Under the pieces are notes generated by a model. That model did no database searches. It had not been told where the DNA came from and was given only the letters and a program-made list of their open reading frames with translations. The position numbers and the translations under genes were made by a program. A stretch of DNA of 22,087 nt, taken from Aerococcus sp. UBA6277 (lineage in GTDB: Bacteria > Bacillota > Bacilli > Lactobacillales > Aerococcaceae). The stretch is taken from assembly GCF_002440555.1 (NCBI RefSeq), contig NZ_DJUR01000001.1, forward strand, positions 1 through 22,087. The letters are read 5' to 3'. Of the stretch, positions 1 through 8,515 are shown piece after piece. Positions within the stretch are counted from its first letter, which is position 1. The number at the start of each line of letters is the position of its first letter.

Positions 1-59
1 CAACACTATTTGTAAAAGAACCTAAACTTTCCAGTTTTTCTCATAGGTATGCTTCATGA

Positions 60-533
60 TTACATTTTCAATGCTCGCTGCGCTTCTCGTTTCATATCTT
101 TCTCTTTTAAAGCACGACGTTTGTCATATTTTTTCTTACCTTCAGCTACACCTAATAACACTTTTGCGTAACCTCGTTTTATATAAACTTTTAGCGGCAC
201 TAGGGTATGACCTTCCCTTTGTGTCTCTTTTAATAACTTACTAATTTCAGCCTTCTTCAATAAAAGTTTACGCGGGCGTAGTGGGTCATGGTTGAACATG
301 TTCCCCTGCTCAAATTCGGAAATATGGACATTGTACATCCAAACTTCTCCGCGTTCGATTCTTGCGAACCCATCTTTTAAATTCAAGCGTGATTGGCGGA
401 CAGATTTAATTTCGGTCCCCGTTAGGACTACGCCACACTCGATTGTATCTAAAATCGTAAAATCATGATTGGCTTTTCGATTACGTGCAACGACGTTATC
501 GTCATTTTTCTGCACTTTCTTGCCTTTTGCCAT
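60..533 (-). CDS. smpB: SsrA-binding protein SmpB
   Basis: SmpB binds tmRNA and delivers it to stalled ribosomes in trans-translation. The 157-residue length is normal for the family. The N-terminal core carries the family signature around residues 35-60 ([13 protein letters not shown], then NLKDGFARI). The basic C-terminal tail ([18 protein letters not shown]) is the part that mimics the anticodon arm in the decoding centre. The ATG at 533 is preceded by AGAAGGTGA at good spacing. The gene lies 28 bases downstream of rnr on the same strand, the usual pairing, since RNase R degrades the non-stop mRNAs released by this pathway. The partner tmRNA gene (ssrA) is not visible in the 59 bases left of the gene. 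Confidence 0.97.
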   Translation of the reverse strand: MAKGKKVQKNDDNVVARNRKANHDFTILDTIECGVVLTGTEIKSVRQSRLNLKDGFARIERGEVWMYNVHISEFEQGNMFNHDPLRPRKLLLKKAEISKLLKETQREGHTLVPLKVYIKRGYAKVLLGVAEGKKKYDKRRALKEKDMKREAQRALKM

Positions 534-561
534 TTAGTCACCTTCTAACTGTTCAAATCTT

Positions 562-3078
562 TTATTTGCGTTTACTTTGACGAATGACAAAGCTCCGTTT
601 TTGATTTGATTTTTTGCTCTTACTATTATTTTTTTGCTTATTATTTTGTCCTTGACCGCCAGTTTTGCTGTTCTGTGGCTTGCTACCAGACTTTTTACTC
701 TTCTGACCTGGTTTACCTGTGTGCTTGTTCTTATTCCCCTTATGAGACTTGCTAGCACCAGATTTGTCATTTCGACGGTTACCACCATTTGATTCTTTAT
801 CTTGTTGACGTCTACGGCTTCTATTATTGCCTTTACGGCCCTTATTGTTGCCACGACCACCTTTACGGTTATCTTGACGTTGTAAACCAGATGATTCACC
901 GTTATCCTCGCTCTTCACAATGACAAAATCAATGTCACGTGTATCCGTGTTAACATCCATTACTTTAACAGTAACTTTGTCTCCAATACGGTAAGTTTTA
1001 CCAGTATGCTCACCAATCATCACTAAGTGGCTAGCTACAAAGTTATAGTAGTCGTCTTTTAGCATAGAGATATGGACTAACCCTTCAACAGTATTTGGTA
1101 ATTCAACGAATAAACCAAAACCAGTAACGGAAGAGATGATTCCTTCAAATTCCATGCCGATTTTATCCAACATAAATTCTGTTTTCTTCAAGCTATCCGT
1201 TTCACGTTCAGCATCCACACTACGACGTTCCATTTTAGAAGAATGTTCTGCGATATCAGATAATTTCATCTTCATCTTCTCTTGTTTATCTGCATTTGGA
1301 CGCGCATGGCTTTCATAGAAGTGAATTAAACGGTGAACAATCAAGTCTGGGTAACGACGGATTGGTGATGTGAAGTGGGTGTAATCTTCAGCCGCCAAAC
1401 CATAATGGCCGATTGGTTCAATATCATATTTAGCTTGTTGCATCGAACGCAGTAACATCATGGATACGACCGGTTGGAAAGTCTCTCCTTCAACCTCACG
1501 CAAGATATTTTGAATATCTTTTGGACGGATAGAAGATTTTGTCCCTTGTGGCACAATACCAAAGGCCGTCACAAATTCTAAGAATCGTTGCATTCTGTCT
1601 TCATCCGGTTGTTCATGGACACGGTAAATGAAAGGCAATACTTTCTTTGTAAAGTGGCCAGCAACTGTCTCGTTTGCTGATAACATGAATGATTCAATCA
1701 TCCGCTCTCCCACGCCACGGTCACGTACTTCAATCGCTTTAGGATGACCTTCACCATCAACTATAATTTTCGCTTCACGAGAGTCAAAGTCAATGGCGCC
1801 ACGACTTACACGTTTATTGTATAAAATCTCATGTAAAGCAGCCATATTCTCTAACATGTCAGTGATTTTACTGTATTTTTCTCGTAATTCTGGATCATTA
1901 TCTGTGATAATGGCATTTACATCTGAATAAGTCATTCGGTAATCAGAGTGGATAATTGAAGGATGGATATCATAATCAATAATACCACCGTTATGGTCAA
2001 TTTCCATGATAGCTGTCATTGTTAAACGATCCACATTTGGATGTAATGAACAAATACCATTAGATAGACGTTGCGGTAACATTGGGACTACACGGTCTGT
2101 TAGATAAACTGACGTCCCGCGTTCATAGGCTTCTTTATCCATTGCTGAATCTTCTGTCACATAATAAGATACGTCAGCAATATGGACTCCTAATTGATAG
2201 TTCCCATTTGGTAATTTACTTAATGAGATGGCATCATCCAAATCTTTTGCGTCTGCCCCATCAATTGTAATAGTTAACAGGTCACGATGGTCTTTACGTC
2301 CTTTTAAATCATCATTTGAGATGGTGTCAGGCACTTCATTGGCATGGTCTAAAACCTCATTAGGGAATTCATGCGGAATTTCAAACATATTTAAAATGGC
2401 AAGTATATCTACACCCGGCTCATCTTTATGACCGATTTGTTGAATGACGTTACCCGCAACTGCAAATGGGTGTTGGTCATCTGGATAATCTACTAGTTCG
2501 ACAACAACAATTTCACCCTCTACTGGATGTAAGCCGTCTGGTTTTACTAAGGCGGTTAAGTTGTCTAAACCATGGTTTTGCGGTTTCACGCTACCAATAA
2601 AACCTGTTGACGTTTTATCATGATCGTTAAAAGGCGTAAACTCACCTGTAAGGCGTGTCGTATGGCGCACTAATACTTCAGCGATTTCACCTTCAGCTGA
2701 CTTGTCATTTGAAGGATTGGCTTCTCTGGTGATTTTTACTCGCACTTCATCATTTTGCAAGGCACCATTGGTTTTACCCTTACCGATGAAAATGTCTTTT
2801 TCAAGTTCATCACTTTTGACGAAACCAAAACCACGTGCATTTTGGGTAAATACCCCTGTATAATTGGCTTTATCTTGTTTGATACTTAAAGTACCTTTAC
2901 TTGTAATGGCAATGTCTCCAGCTTGCTCTAATTTAGCGATGGTTTTCACCAAATCGGCAAAATCGTCTGCTTGGTCATAAGACAAGGCTTTGCTTAAAGT
3001 TTGTGCTGTGTAATTCTCTTCTGAACTTGCCAACTCGGCAAGGATTTCTTTTTTCATATAATTAATTTTTCTACTCAC
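562..3078 (-). CDS. rnr: Ribonuclease R (RNB-family 3'-5' exoribonuclease)
   Basis: RNase R is a processive 3'-5' exoribonuclease that unwinds structured RNA and takes part in mRNA, rRNA and tmRNA-linked turnover. Order of domains: N-terminal winged-helix region (about 1-65), cold-shock domains (about 70-215, including ARGFGFV), RNB catalytic domain (about 260-590) with the metal-binding aspartates in DGADAKDLDDA (D273, D279, D281, D282), an S1 domain (about 640-720), and a long basic low-complexity tail (about 724-838) rich in K, R, N, G, Q and S. The start codon is GTG: GGGAG lies 7 bases upstream, and this site overlaps the last codons of the esterase gene, so the two are probably translationally coupled. 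An in-frame ATG seven codons later is a weaker choice. At 838 residues it is longer than most Bacillota RNase R proteins, because of the tail. Confidence 0.96.
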   Translation of the reverse strand: MSRKINYMKKEILAELASSEENYTAQTLSKALSYDQADDFADLVKTIAKLEQAGDIAITSKGTLSIKQDKANYTGVFTQNARGFGFVKSDELEKDIFIGKGKTNGALQNDEVRVKITREANPSNDKSAEGEIAEVLVRHTTRLTGEFTPFNDHDKTSTGFIGSVKPQNHGLDNLTALVKPDGLHPVEGEIVVVELVDYPDDQHPFAVAGNVIQQIGHKDEPGVDILAILNMFEIPHEFPNEVLDHANEVPDTISNDDLKGRKDHRDLLTITIDGADAKDLDDAISLSKLPNGNYQLGVHIADVSYYVTEDSAMDKEAYERGTSVYLTDRVVPMLPQRLSNGICSLHPNVDRLTMTAIMEIDHNGGIIDYDIHPSIIHSDYRMTYSDVNAIITDNDPELREKYSKITDMLENMAALHEILYNKRVSRGAIDFDSREAKIIVDGEGHPKAIEVRDRGVGERMIESFMLSANETVAGHFTKKVLPFIYRVHEQPDEDRMQRFLEFVTAFGIVPQGTKSSIRPKDIQNILREVEGETFQPVVSMMLLRSMQQAKYDIEPIGHYGLAAEDYTHFTSPIRRYPDLIVHRLIHFYESHARPNADKQEKMKMKLSDIAEHSSKMERRSVDAERETDSLKKTEFMLDKIGMEFEGIISSVTGFGLFVELPNTVEGLVHISMLKDDYYNFVASHLVMIGEHTGKTYRIGDKVTVKVMDVNTDTRDIDFVIVKSEDNGESSGLQRQDNRKGGRGNNKGRKGNNRSRRRQQDKESNGGNRRNDKSGASKSHKGNKNKHTGKPGQKSKKSGSKPQNSKTGGQGQNNKQKNNSKSKKSNQKRSFVIRQSKRK

Positions 3079-3082
3079 TATT

Positions 3083-3841
3083 TCACTCCCAATTTAGGTT
3101 GGTTAAATATTCTATTACTGTGTCTTCAAATTCGTGGTGGTATTTACCGACTGTGATCACATGCATTGCTGAATTAAAGGTATTTAAATGAACGGGTGCA
3201 GTGGTAATGGCATCTGCAAACTGCTCACCAGCGGTTGGATCAACTAATTCATCTTGACCAGAAGCTGCAATGTAGAATGGCACTTTCAATTCGTCAAGTC
3301 GTGCGCGTAAATCACGGTTCACGGCATGTACACCGGTAAGGGTGGTATATAATTGTTGGGCTAATTTGTCATCCGACTGGTTGATTTCTGCTTCAGTCTT
3401 ACCAGCTGATTCTTGGACTTTTCGGGCATAGGTCATAAAAGATATCGGGACATTGGAATCAGTAATAGCTTGATCTGTGACAATAGGTGTATTAAATACG
3501 CCACCACCAATTGCCGGATTATTTAAAATCACTGAAGTAGCCACAGTCCCACCTAAAGACAAACCAAATACTGCAATCTGCTTATAGCCTTTTTCAACCA
3601 TAAAATCATAGGCATCTTGACCGTCTTGTAGCCATGCAGCTGGATTGCCTTCCTTAATTAAATCAAAGACGTCCATAGTGGCATGTCCTGTTAAATGAGG
3701 TGCATAAACAGTGTAACCTTCACGATTTAACCGACGTCCCAACATCCGCACGTCGTTCGAAGTACCTGTAAAGGCGTGGAAAAGGATTACTGCCCTTTCA
3801 TCACCTTCAAAGAAAAATGGTTCTGGAAATTTTGCTTGCAT
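3083..3841 (-). CDS. est: Carboxylesterase, alpha/beta hydrolase (Est30/YvaK type)
   Basis: A 252-residue cytoplasmic alpha/beta hydrolase expected to hydrolyse short-chain carboxylic esters. The physiological substrate is unknown. The nucleophile elbow is GLSLGG with Ser95. Asp197 in SGQDELVD and His227 in AMHVIT complete the triad, at the spacing known for Geobacillus Est30. There is no signal peptide. The ATG at 3841 has only a modest GAGAG site upstream. It sits between secG and rnr, the same order as secG-yvaK-rnr-smpB in Bacillus subtilis, which supports the family call over a generic lipase. Its stop codon lies inside the ribosome binding site of rnr. A promoter candidate and a secG-proximal hairpin in front of it suggest it can start its own est-rnr-smpB transcript. 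Confidence 0.92.
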   Translation of the reverse strand: MQAKFPEPFFFEGDERAVILFHAFTGTSNDVRMLGRRLNREGYTVYAPHLTGHATMDVFDLIKEGNPAAWLQDGQDAYDFMVEKGYKQIAVFGLSLGGTVATSVILNNPAIGGGVFNTPIVTDQAITDSNVPISFMTYARKVQESAGKTEAEINQSDDKLAQQLYTTLTGVHAVNRDLRARLDELKVPFYIAASGQDELVDPTAGEQFADAITTAPVHLNTFNSAMHVITVGKYHHEFEDTVIEYLTNLNWE

Positions 3842-3902
3842 GCATATCCACTCTCAATCTTAATATATTAACATCATTTATACATAATGACTTCGCTATT
3901 CC

Positions 3903-3931
3903 ATTGTAAGTTTTATTCGCTTTTAAATCAA
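3903..3931 (-). promoter_or_regulatory. Promoter candidate for est-rnr-smpB
   Basis: On the minus strand, TTGATT (3926-3931) and TACAAT (3903-3908) are separated by exactly 17 bases, about 60 bases upstream of the est start. It lies just beyond the secG-proximal hairpin, as expected if est-rnr-smpB has a separate transcript. It is a consensus match only. Confidence 0.5.
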
Positions 3932-3963
3932 TTAATTGCATTGTCATCAGCAAACGAAAGGTA

Positions 3964-3992
3964 TAAAAATAGCGGTCCCCTTGCAGAACCGC
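3964..3992 (-). terminator. Attenuator-like terminator after secG
   Basis: The minus strand reads GCGGTTC, a 7-base loop, GGACCGC (7 bp with one G-U pair), then TATTTTTAT. The stem is sound but the T run is short (five), so partial read-through from secG into est is likely. Confidence 0.6.
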
Positions 3993-3999
3993 CCAAATG

Positions 4000-4233
4000 T
4001 TATGAAGATAAGTTTGCTAATAGTAAGGCAATCACCATAAAGGCTACACCTAACATGATTGTAAATCGATTTAAGACAGCTTCAAATCCGCGTGCTTTTT
4101 TCTTTTTACCAAACATCGCATCGCCACCACCAGTTAAGTTACTTGCACTATTTCCTTTAGATGGTTGTGCAACAACTACTAGAATTAGTAGAAAGGCGAT
4201 GATAATTAGAATGGTTAATAATATATTATACAA
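4000..4233 (-). CDS. secG: Preprotein translocase subunit SecG
   Basis: SecG is the small auxiliary subunit of the SecYEG protein-conducting channel in the cytoplasmic membrane. The 77-residue protein has the family layout: a first transmembrane helix (about 3-22), a Gly/Ser/Lys-rich cytoplasmic loop containing the conserved SNLTGGGDAMFGKKK stretch (about 31-45), and a second transmembrane helix (about 57-74). The start is TTG: the only well-placed ribosome binding site, CGGAGGGG, lies 6-8 bases upstream, and no ATG is available nearby. An extended -10 promoter is found upstream, and a hairpin terminator separates it from est. Confidence 0.95.
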   Translation of the reverse strand: MYNILLTILIIIAFLLILVVVAQPSKGNSASNLTGGGDAMFGKKKKARGFEAVLNRFTIMLGVAFMVIALLLANLSS

Positions 4234-4263
4234 AAGATACCCCTCCGTTTTAATGTCCTAGTT

Positions 4264-4292
4264 ATTCTACCATAAGTATGGTTGACATACAA
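4264..4292 (-). promoter_or_regulatory. secG promoter candidate (extended -10)
   Basis: On the minus strand, TTGTAT (4287-4292) and TAGAAT (4264-4269) are 17 bases apart, with TGG directly before the -10 box (extended -10). It lies between the opp terminator and the secG ribosome binding site. Confidence 0.6.
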
Positions 4293-4300
4293 TTGTGGGT

Positions 4301-4327
4301 AAACAAAAAGGCGACCGAAGTCACCTT
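4301..4327 (-). terminator. Intrinsic terminator of the oppBCDF operon
   Basis: The minus strand has an 8-bp stem (AAGGTGAC / GTCGCCTT, one G-U pair) closed by a UUCG tetraloop and followed by TTTTTGTTT. It starts 10 bases after the oppF stop codon and ends the peptide-transporter transcript. Confidence 0.9.
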
Positions 4328-4337
4328 TTCGATTTGT

Positions 4338-5288
4338 TTATTCGCCTTGGTTTGCACGCATTTCTTTGTATAGTTCAACTTCACTTGGTGAACAGTATAC
4401 AAAGTGGTTTGGTGCGATTTCAACCATTGATTCGTCCCCTTTGAAAGGTTCATGGTTGTATGTAATACGTTGGCGGTTGCGTTCGTAAATTGGATCTGGC
4501 AATGGAATGGCAGATAAAAGACTCTTCGTATAAGGATGTAAACCATGGTAATACAATTCGTCAGCATCAGCAAGTTCCACTATTTTACCCATATACATTA
4601 CTGCAATACGATCAGAAATGTATTTCACCATTGAAAGGTCGTGGGCGATGAATAGGAATGTTAAGCCAAAGTCCTCTTGTAATTCTTCAAGCAAGTTGAC
4701 TACTTGGGCTTGAATCGATACGTCAAGGGCCGAAATTGGTTCATCCGCTACAATCATTTTTGGTGCCACTGCAAGAGCACGTGCAATCCCGATACGTTGA
4801 CGTTGTCCACCTGAGAACTCATGTGGGTAACGGGTAGCATGTTGTGGGTTTAACCCAACTTGCTCTAATAAATCAGCGACTTTCGCTTTGCGTTCAGCTT
4901 TTGTCTTCACCAATCCGTGTATTTCTAGACCTTCAGCAATAATATCTTCAACCTTCATACGAGGATTTAAAGATGCGTAAGGATCTTGGAAAATCATTTG
5001 AATGTCTTTACGGAAGTCTAACATTTCACGACGATTTTTTAATGAAGCAATATCTTTATCTTCAAAAATGATTTCACCTGAAGTTGGTTGATATAAACGC
5101 ATAACAGCACGTCCAGTAGTTGTTTTACCAGAACCAGACTCACCAACTAAACCAAATGTTTCACCTTTAAAAATGTAAAAAGAGATATCGTCAATGGCGC
5201 GTACTTCACCTTTTGAGCCTTCATTGAAGTATTGTTTTAAATTTCTAACTTTTAAAATTGGTTCTTGCTCATTAGCCAATTGCGTCAT
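4338..5288 (-). CDS. oppF: Oligopeptide ABC transporter ATP-binding protein OppF
   Basis: One of the two nucleotide-binding subunits that power peptide import through OppB/OppC. Visible motifs: Walker A GESGSGKT (49-56), Q-loop at IFQDP (99-103), ABC signature FSGGQ (158-162), Walker B with catalytic Glu MIVADEP (178-184), switch His in IAHD (214-217), and the C-terminal peptide-transporter extension beginning HPYTKSLLSAIP (251-262). At 316 residues it is the usual OppF length. It overlaps the end of oppD. The ATG at 5288 has AAGGAG directly abutting it, which is too close. A TTG at 5279 (fourth codon) has that same site at an ideal 9 bases, so the true protein may lack the first three residues. 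The opp terminator follows the stop codon. Confidence 0.95.
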   Translation of the reverse strand: MTQLANEQEPILKVRNLKQYFNEGSKGEVRAIDDISFYIFKGETFGLVGESGSGKTTTGRAVMRLYQPTSGEIIFEDKDIASLKNRREMLDFRKDIQMIFQDPYASLNPRMKVEDIIAEGLEIHGLVKTKAERKAKVADLLEQVGLNPQHATRYPHEFSGGQRQRIGIARALAVAPKMIVADEPISALDVSIQAQVVNLLEELQEDFGLTFLFIAHDLSMVKYISDRIAVMYMGKIVELADADELYYHGLHPYTKSLLSAIPLPDPIYERNRQRITYNHEPFKGDESMVEIAPNHFVYCSPSEVELYKEMRANQGE

Positions 5289-6453
5289 CTCCTTCCATAT
5301 CTACTTCACCTGTAGCGATTACACCTTCAACATCAGTTGATGTAACCACTTCAGTATGCTCGTCTAACTCAGCACGAGGTACACCGTCGTTGTAACCTTC
5401 TGGCACGATACCTTTTGATAGGCCTTCGTAGATTTTGTAACGACGTTGAATTTCAGCTGGTGCTTCTACTACTGGTGCATCTGGGTGTAATAACCAAGTT
5501 GCAGCCGCGTGTGTTGGCGATACTTGGAACAATGGTGGTTCTTCCTCGTAATCAATTTCCATTGCGTATTCAGAACGTAAGGCAAAGGCATCACCTTTTG
5601 GCGGTTCCAATAAGTCTGGTGGTGTACCAGGGATTGAAACCAGTTTACCTGCAGTATCTAATGTTGGCATTGAACCGATTAGTCCCCATGTATAAGGATG
5701 TTGTGGGTTGAAGAAGATTTCGTCAACATCACCGTATTCAACGATTTTACCAGCGTACATAACAGCAACACGGTCAGCAACGTTTGCAACAACACCTAAG
5801 TCATGCGTGATAAAAATGATTGAAGTATCAATTTTATGTTGTAACTCTTTCATCAATTCAAGAATTTGTGCTTGGATAGTTACATCTAAGGCTGTTGTTG
5901 GCTCATCCGCGATTAAGACACGTGGGTTACAAGCCAAGGCAATTGCAATAACGATACGTTGACGTTGTCCTCCTGAGAATTGGTGTGGATAGTGATCCAT
6001 ACGTTCGTGTGCTTTTGGAATACCAACTAATTCAAGTAGTTCTTCCGCTCTTGCGTAGGCTTCTTTTTTAGATTTATTTTGGTGTAAGATAATTGGTTCA
6101 GCAATTTGCTTACCAATCTTCATTGTTGGGTTTAATGAAGTCATCGGATCTTGGAAGATCATAGCGATATCCTTACCACGAATATCTTGCATCTCTTTTT
6201 CAGATTTCTTCAATAAGTCTTCACCGTTAAAAAGGATTTGGCCACCTTTAACATCCGCGTTATTGGCTAATAAACGCATTACGGTACGAACAGTTACAGA
6301 TTTACCTGAACCAGACTCACCTACGATTGCTAACGTTTCCCCATGTTTCAAGTCAAAGTTCACTTTACGAATGGCTTTAACATCTCCAGAATACGTTTTG
6401 AAATTTATTTCTAAGTCTTTTACTTCTAAAATGTTTCCTGTTTTATTACTCAA
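5272..6453 (-). CDS. oppD: Oligopeptide ABC transporter ATP-binding protein OppD
   Basis: Partner ATPase of OppF in the membrane-attached Opp importer. Motifs: Walker A GESGSGKS (45-52), Q-loop IFQDP (99-103), signature FSGGQ (159-163), Walker B with Glu VLIADEP (179-185), switch His ITHD (215-218), and the C-terminal oligopeptide/dipeptide extension (HPYTWGLIGSMP, about 252-263, then IPGTPPDLLEPP). At 393 residues it is longer than a typical OppD of about 340-360, because of an acidic tail after residue 350. The C-terminal extension has no cysteines, so it cannot carry the iron-sulfur cluster described in some OppD/DppD proteins. The start codon is TTG, with AAGGAG about 10 bases upstream overlapping the oppC stop. 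No ATG is available near the N-terminus. Confidence 0.95.
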   Translation of the reverse strand: MSNKTGNILEVKDLEINFKTYSGDVKAIRKVNFDLKHGETLAIVGESGSGKSVTVRTVMRLLANNADVKGGQILFNGEDLLKKSEKEMQDIRGKDIAMIFQDPMTSLNPTMKIGKQIAEPIILHQNKSKKEAYARAEELLELVGIPKAHERMDHYPHQFSGGQRQRIVIAIALACNPRVLIADEPTTALDVTIQAQILELMKELQHKIDTSIIFITHDLGVVANVADRVAVMYAGKIVEYGDVDEIFFNPQHPYTWGLIGSMPTLDTAGKLVSIPGTPPDLLEPPKGDAFALRSEYAMEIDYEEEPPLFQVSPTHAAATWLLHPDAPVVEAPAEIQRRYKIYEGLSKGIVPEGYNDGVPRAELDEHTEVVTSTDVEGVIATGEVDMEGDDAIG

Positions 6454-6467
6454 CTCTGCTCAACTCC

Positions 6468-7508
6468 TTAATCATTCGTTTTTGGATCTAGAGCATCACG
6501 CAAGCCATTTGCTAACATGTTGAATGCAATCATGACGATACAGATTACACCCGCTGGGTACCACATTAAATGAGGCAAGAATCTAAATGTCTTGTACCCA
6601 TCATTGATTAATGTACCTAGAGAAGCATTTGGTGCTGGAATACCTAAACCGATGAAACTCAAGAACGCTTCGAAGAAAATCGCAGACGGAATTGAGAATA
6701 CTGTTTGGATAATAATGATACCTGACAAGTTAGGTAAAATGTGACGGAAAGAAATCTTCCATGCTGACTCACCTAAAGAGCGGGCAGCCAAGATGTACTC
6801 TTGGTTTTTAATTTTCATTGTTTGTGCACGGATTACACGAGCCATTGAAATCCACTCTGTAATCGCTAAAGCGATGATAATTGACATGATACCTGGTTGT
6901 AATACTAATAACATTAGGATAACGATAACCAAGTTCGGTACACCTGATAGGATTTCTAAGAAACGCATCATGATGTTGTCAACACGACCACCATTCCAAC
7001 CTGAGATAATACCGTAAGGTACACCGATAACTAAGTTGAACAAGGCAGCCATCATACCGATAAATAGCGATACACGTGTACCGTATAAGATACGTGATAA
7101 TAAGTCACGTCCTAAAGCATCAGTACCTAAGTAGTAGTATACGCCATCTGGCACATTATTAGCAGCGTATTGGTCAATCGCTGATCCGGCCACTTCTGAT
7201 TTACCATCAAACCAAGCAAAGCTTTCCAATCCAGGAATCTTTGGTGGCAGATTGGCAAAAGCTACGTTTTGTGCATTTGGATCCGCAGGTGCAATCACTG
7301 GCGCCAAGATAGCAAGAATGACAACAATGATCAATACCACTAAGGATACAATCGCTACTTTATTTTTCTTTAAACGGCGCCAAGAATCTTGAAGGAAGTT
7401 CAACGATTCTCCAGCAATTTGCTCACGTTCAGCGACGTGGTCATGTTGCGTAGCTGGGCGGAATTTGTCAGCTGCAATTGATTTATATGATTGATTGTTC
7501 TCAGCCAT
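6468..7508 (-). CDS. oppC: Oligopeptide ABC transporter permease OppC
   Basis: Inner-membrane permease that pairs with OppB to form the peptide channel. The 346-residue protein has a cytoplasmic N-terminus, a first transmembrane helix (about 51-72), a large extracytoplasmic loop (about 75-135), then five further hydrophobic segments. The EAA-type coupling loop that contacts the ATPases is at about 238-260 (YILAARSLGES...RHILPN). The ATG at 7508 is preferred because AAGGAGGGG lies 6-8 bases upstream. An in-frame ATG at 7526 has no ribosome binding site and lies inside oppB. The binding site overlaps the oppB stop codon, which suggests coupled translation. Confidence 0.95.
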   Translation of the reverse strand: MAENNQSYKSIAADKFRPATQHDHVAEREQIAGESLNFLQDSWRRLKKNKVAIVSLVVLIIVVILAILAPVIAPADPNAQNVAFANLPPKIPGLESFAWFDGKSEVAGSAIDQYAANNVPDGVYYYLGTDALGRDLLSRILYGTRVSLFIGMMAALFNLVIGVPYGIISGWNGGRVDNIMMRFLEILSGVPNLVIVILMLLVLQPGIMSIIIALAITEWISMARVIRAQTMKIKNQEYILAARSLGESAWKISFRHILPNLSGIIIIQTVFSIPSAIFFEAFLSFIGLGIPAPNASLGTLINDGYKTFRFLPHLMWYPAGVICIVMIAFNMLANGLRDALDPKTND

Positions 7509-7509
7509 C

Positions 7510-8454
7510 TTATTCCCCTCCTTCATTACTTACACGAATACGTGGGTCTACGATACCGTATAACACATCCACAATCAATAACATTGACACTAACATGAAT
7601 GAGTAAAGAATTGTGATACCCATGATTGTTGGATAGTCATTTGTTTGGATTGATTTAACGAATTGTTCACCAATACCAGGAATTGCGTAAATGTTTTCTA
7701 CTACCATTGAACCTGTCATCAATGCAACTGTTAATGGCCCTAATAATGTTAATAATGGAATTAAGGCATTACGTACACCATGTTTGAAAGCTACGGCTGT
7801 TTTACTTAAACCTTTCGCACGCGCTAATTCAATATAGTCTGAATTCAATACGTCGACCATTTCGGTACGGATGAAACGACTCGAATCGGCTAATGGCGAA
7901 ATGGCCAATGCTAATGTCGGTAAGACTGTTGCTGCAAATGAACCATCCCATAAAGCGATTGGGAACCAACCTAGTTGTACGGCAAATACTAGTTGCAGTA
8001 ATACCGCGAAAACGAAGTTAGGGATTGAACGACCTAAGATAGCCACGAATGTAGCAGTTGAGTCAATCCAAGTATTCTTGTACATAGCTGAGATAACACC
8101 TAGTACAATACCAAATGATGTACCGAACAAGATTGCCTGACCACCCAATTGTAATGACGGACCAATACGGCTACTTAATAATTCAGTAACTGGTGTATTT
8201 GAGAATTGGAAAGATACACCTAAATCACCTGTAAAAATACCTAACATGTAACGTGCGTATTGGACGATCACTGGATCATTCAAACCATAACGTTCGTTCA
8301 TAATAATGATTTGTTCCGCAGATAACCGATCCTCATTTTGGAAAGGTGTACCTGGAAGCAGTTTCATTAAGAAAAATGTAATTGTTGCAATTAGAAATAT
8401 TGTTAAAAACATATAAAATACTCTTCGAAGTAGATATTTGTAATACGATTTCAA
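7510..8454 (-). CDS. oppB: Oligopeptide ABC transporter permease OppB
   Basis: Permease subunit of the Opp importer, 314 residues, the usual length. It begins with a transmembrane helix (about 10-31), followed by the LPGTPF segment typical of OppB/DppB, and has five more hydrophobic helices. The EAA coupling motif is at about 209-231 (ELARAKGLSKTAVAFKHGVR). The start is TTG: AGGAGGTGA lies 6-9 bases upstream and no ATG is nearby. It is the first gene of oppBCDF. The gene directly upstream (DUF3899-like) points the other way, 61 bases apart, so the operon must be read either from a promoter in that short gap or from further right, through the antisense of the neighbour. Confidence 0.95.
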   Translation of the reverse strand: MKSYYKYLLRRVFYMFLTIFLIATITFFLMKLLPGTPFQNEDRLSAEQIIIMNERYGLNDPVIVQYARYMLGIFTGDLGVSFQFSNTPVTELLSSRIGPSLQLGGQAILFGTSFGIVLGVISAMYKNTWIDSTATFVAILGRSIPNFVFAVLLQLVFAVQLGWFPIALWDGSFAATVLPTLALAISPLADSSRFIRTEMVDVLNSDYIELARAKGLSKTAVAFKHGVRNALIPLLTLLGPLTVALMTGSMVVENIYAIPGIGEQFVKSIQTNDYPTIMGITILYSFMLVSMLLIVDVLYGIVDPRIRVSNEGGE

Positions 8455-8455
8455 A

Positions 8456-8484
8456 TTGCTTCACCTCCTATATTGTGTTAAATT
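8456..8484 (+). promoter_or_regulatory. Weak promoter candidate for the DUF3899-like gene
   Basis: On the plus strand, TTGCTT (8456-8461) and TAAATT (8479-8484) are 17 bases apart, with TGT before the -10 box. It sits in the 61-base gap between two divergent start codons and overlaps the oppB ribosome binding site. A TTGACA at 8486-8491 lacks a usable -10 partner. Confidence 0.3.
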
Positions 8485-8515
8485 ATTGACATATCTGAAA
8501 GGATTTGATCTATCA

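Noticed and set aside
1..59. tmRNA (ssrA) downstream of smpB
   Set aside because: The expected neighbour in some relatives, but no tRNA-like end or tag-coding stretch can be seen in these bases.
534..899. Minus-strand 121-codon open frame overlapping the rnr 3' end
   Set aside because: It is a shadow frame opened by the low-complexity basic tail of RNase R. The composition is unnatural and it has no ribosome binding site.
3887..4261. Plus-strand 124-codon open frame opposite secG
   Set aside because: It is antisense to a clear secG with its own promoter and ribosome binding site, and the product has no recognisable features.
4262..4573. Minus-strand 103-codon open frame overlapping the oppF end and the opp terminator
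   Set aside because: It is an out-of-frame shadow of oppF.
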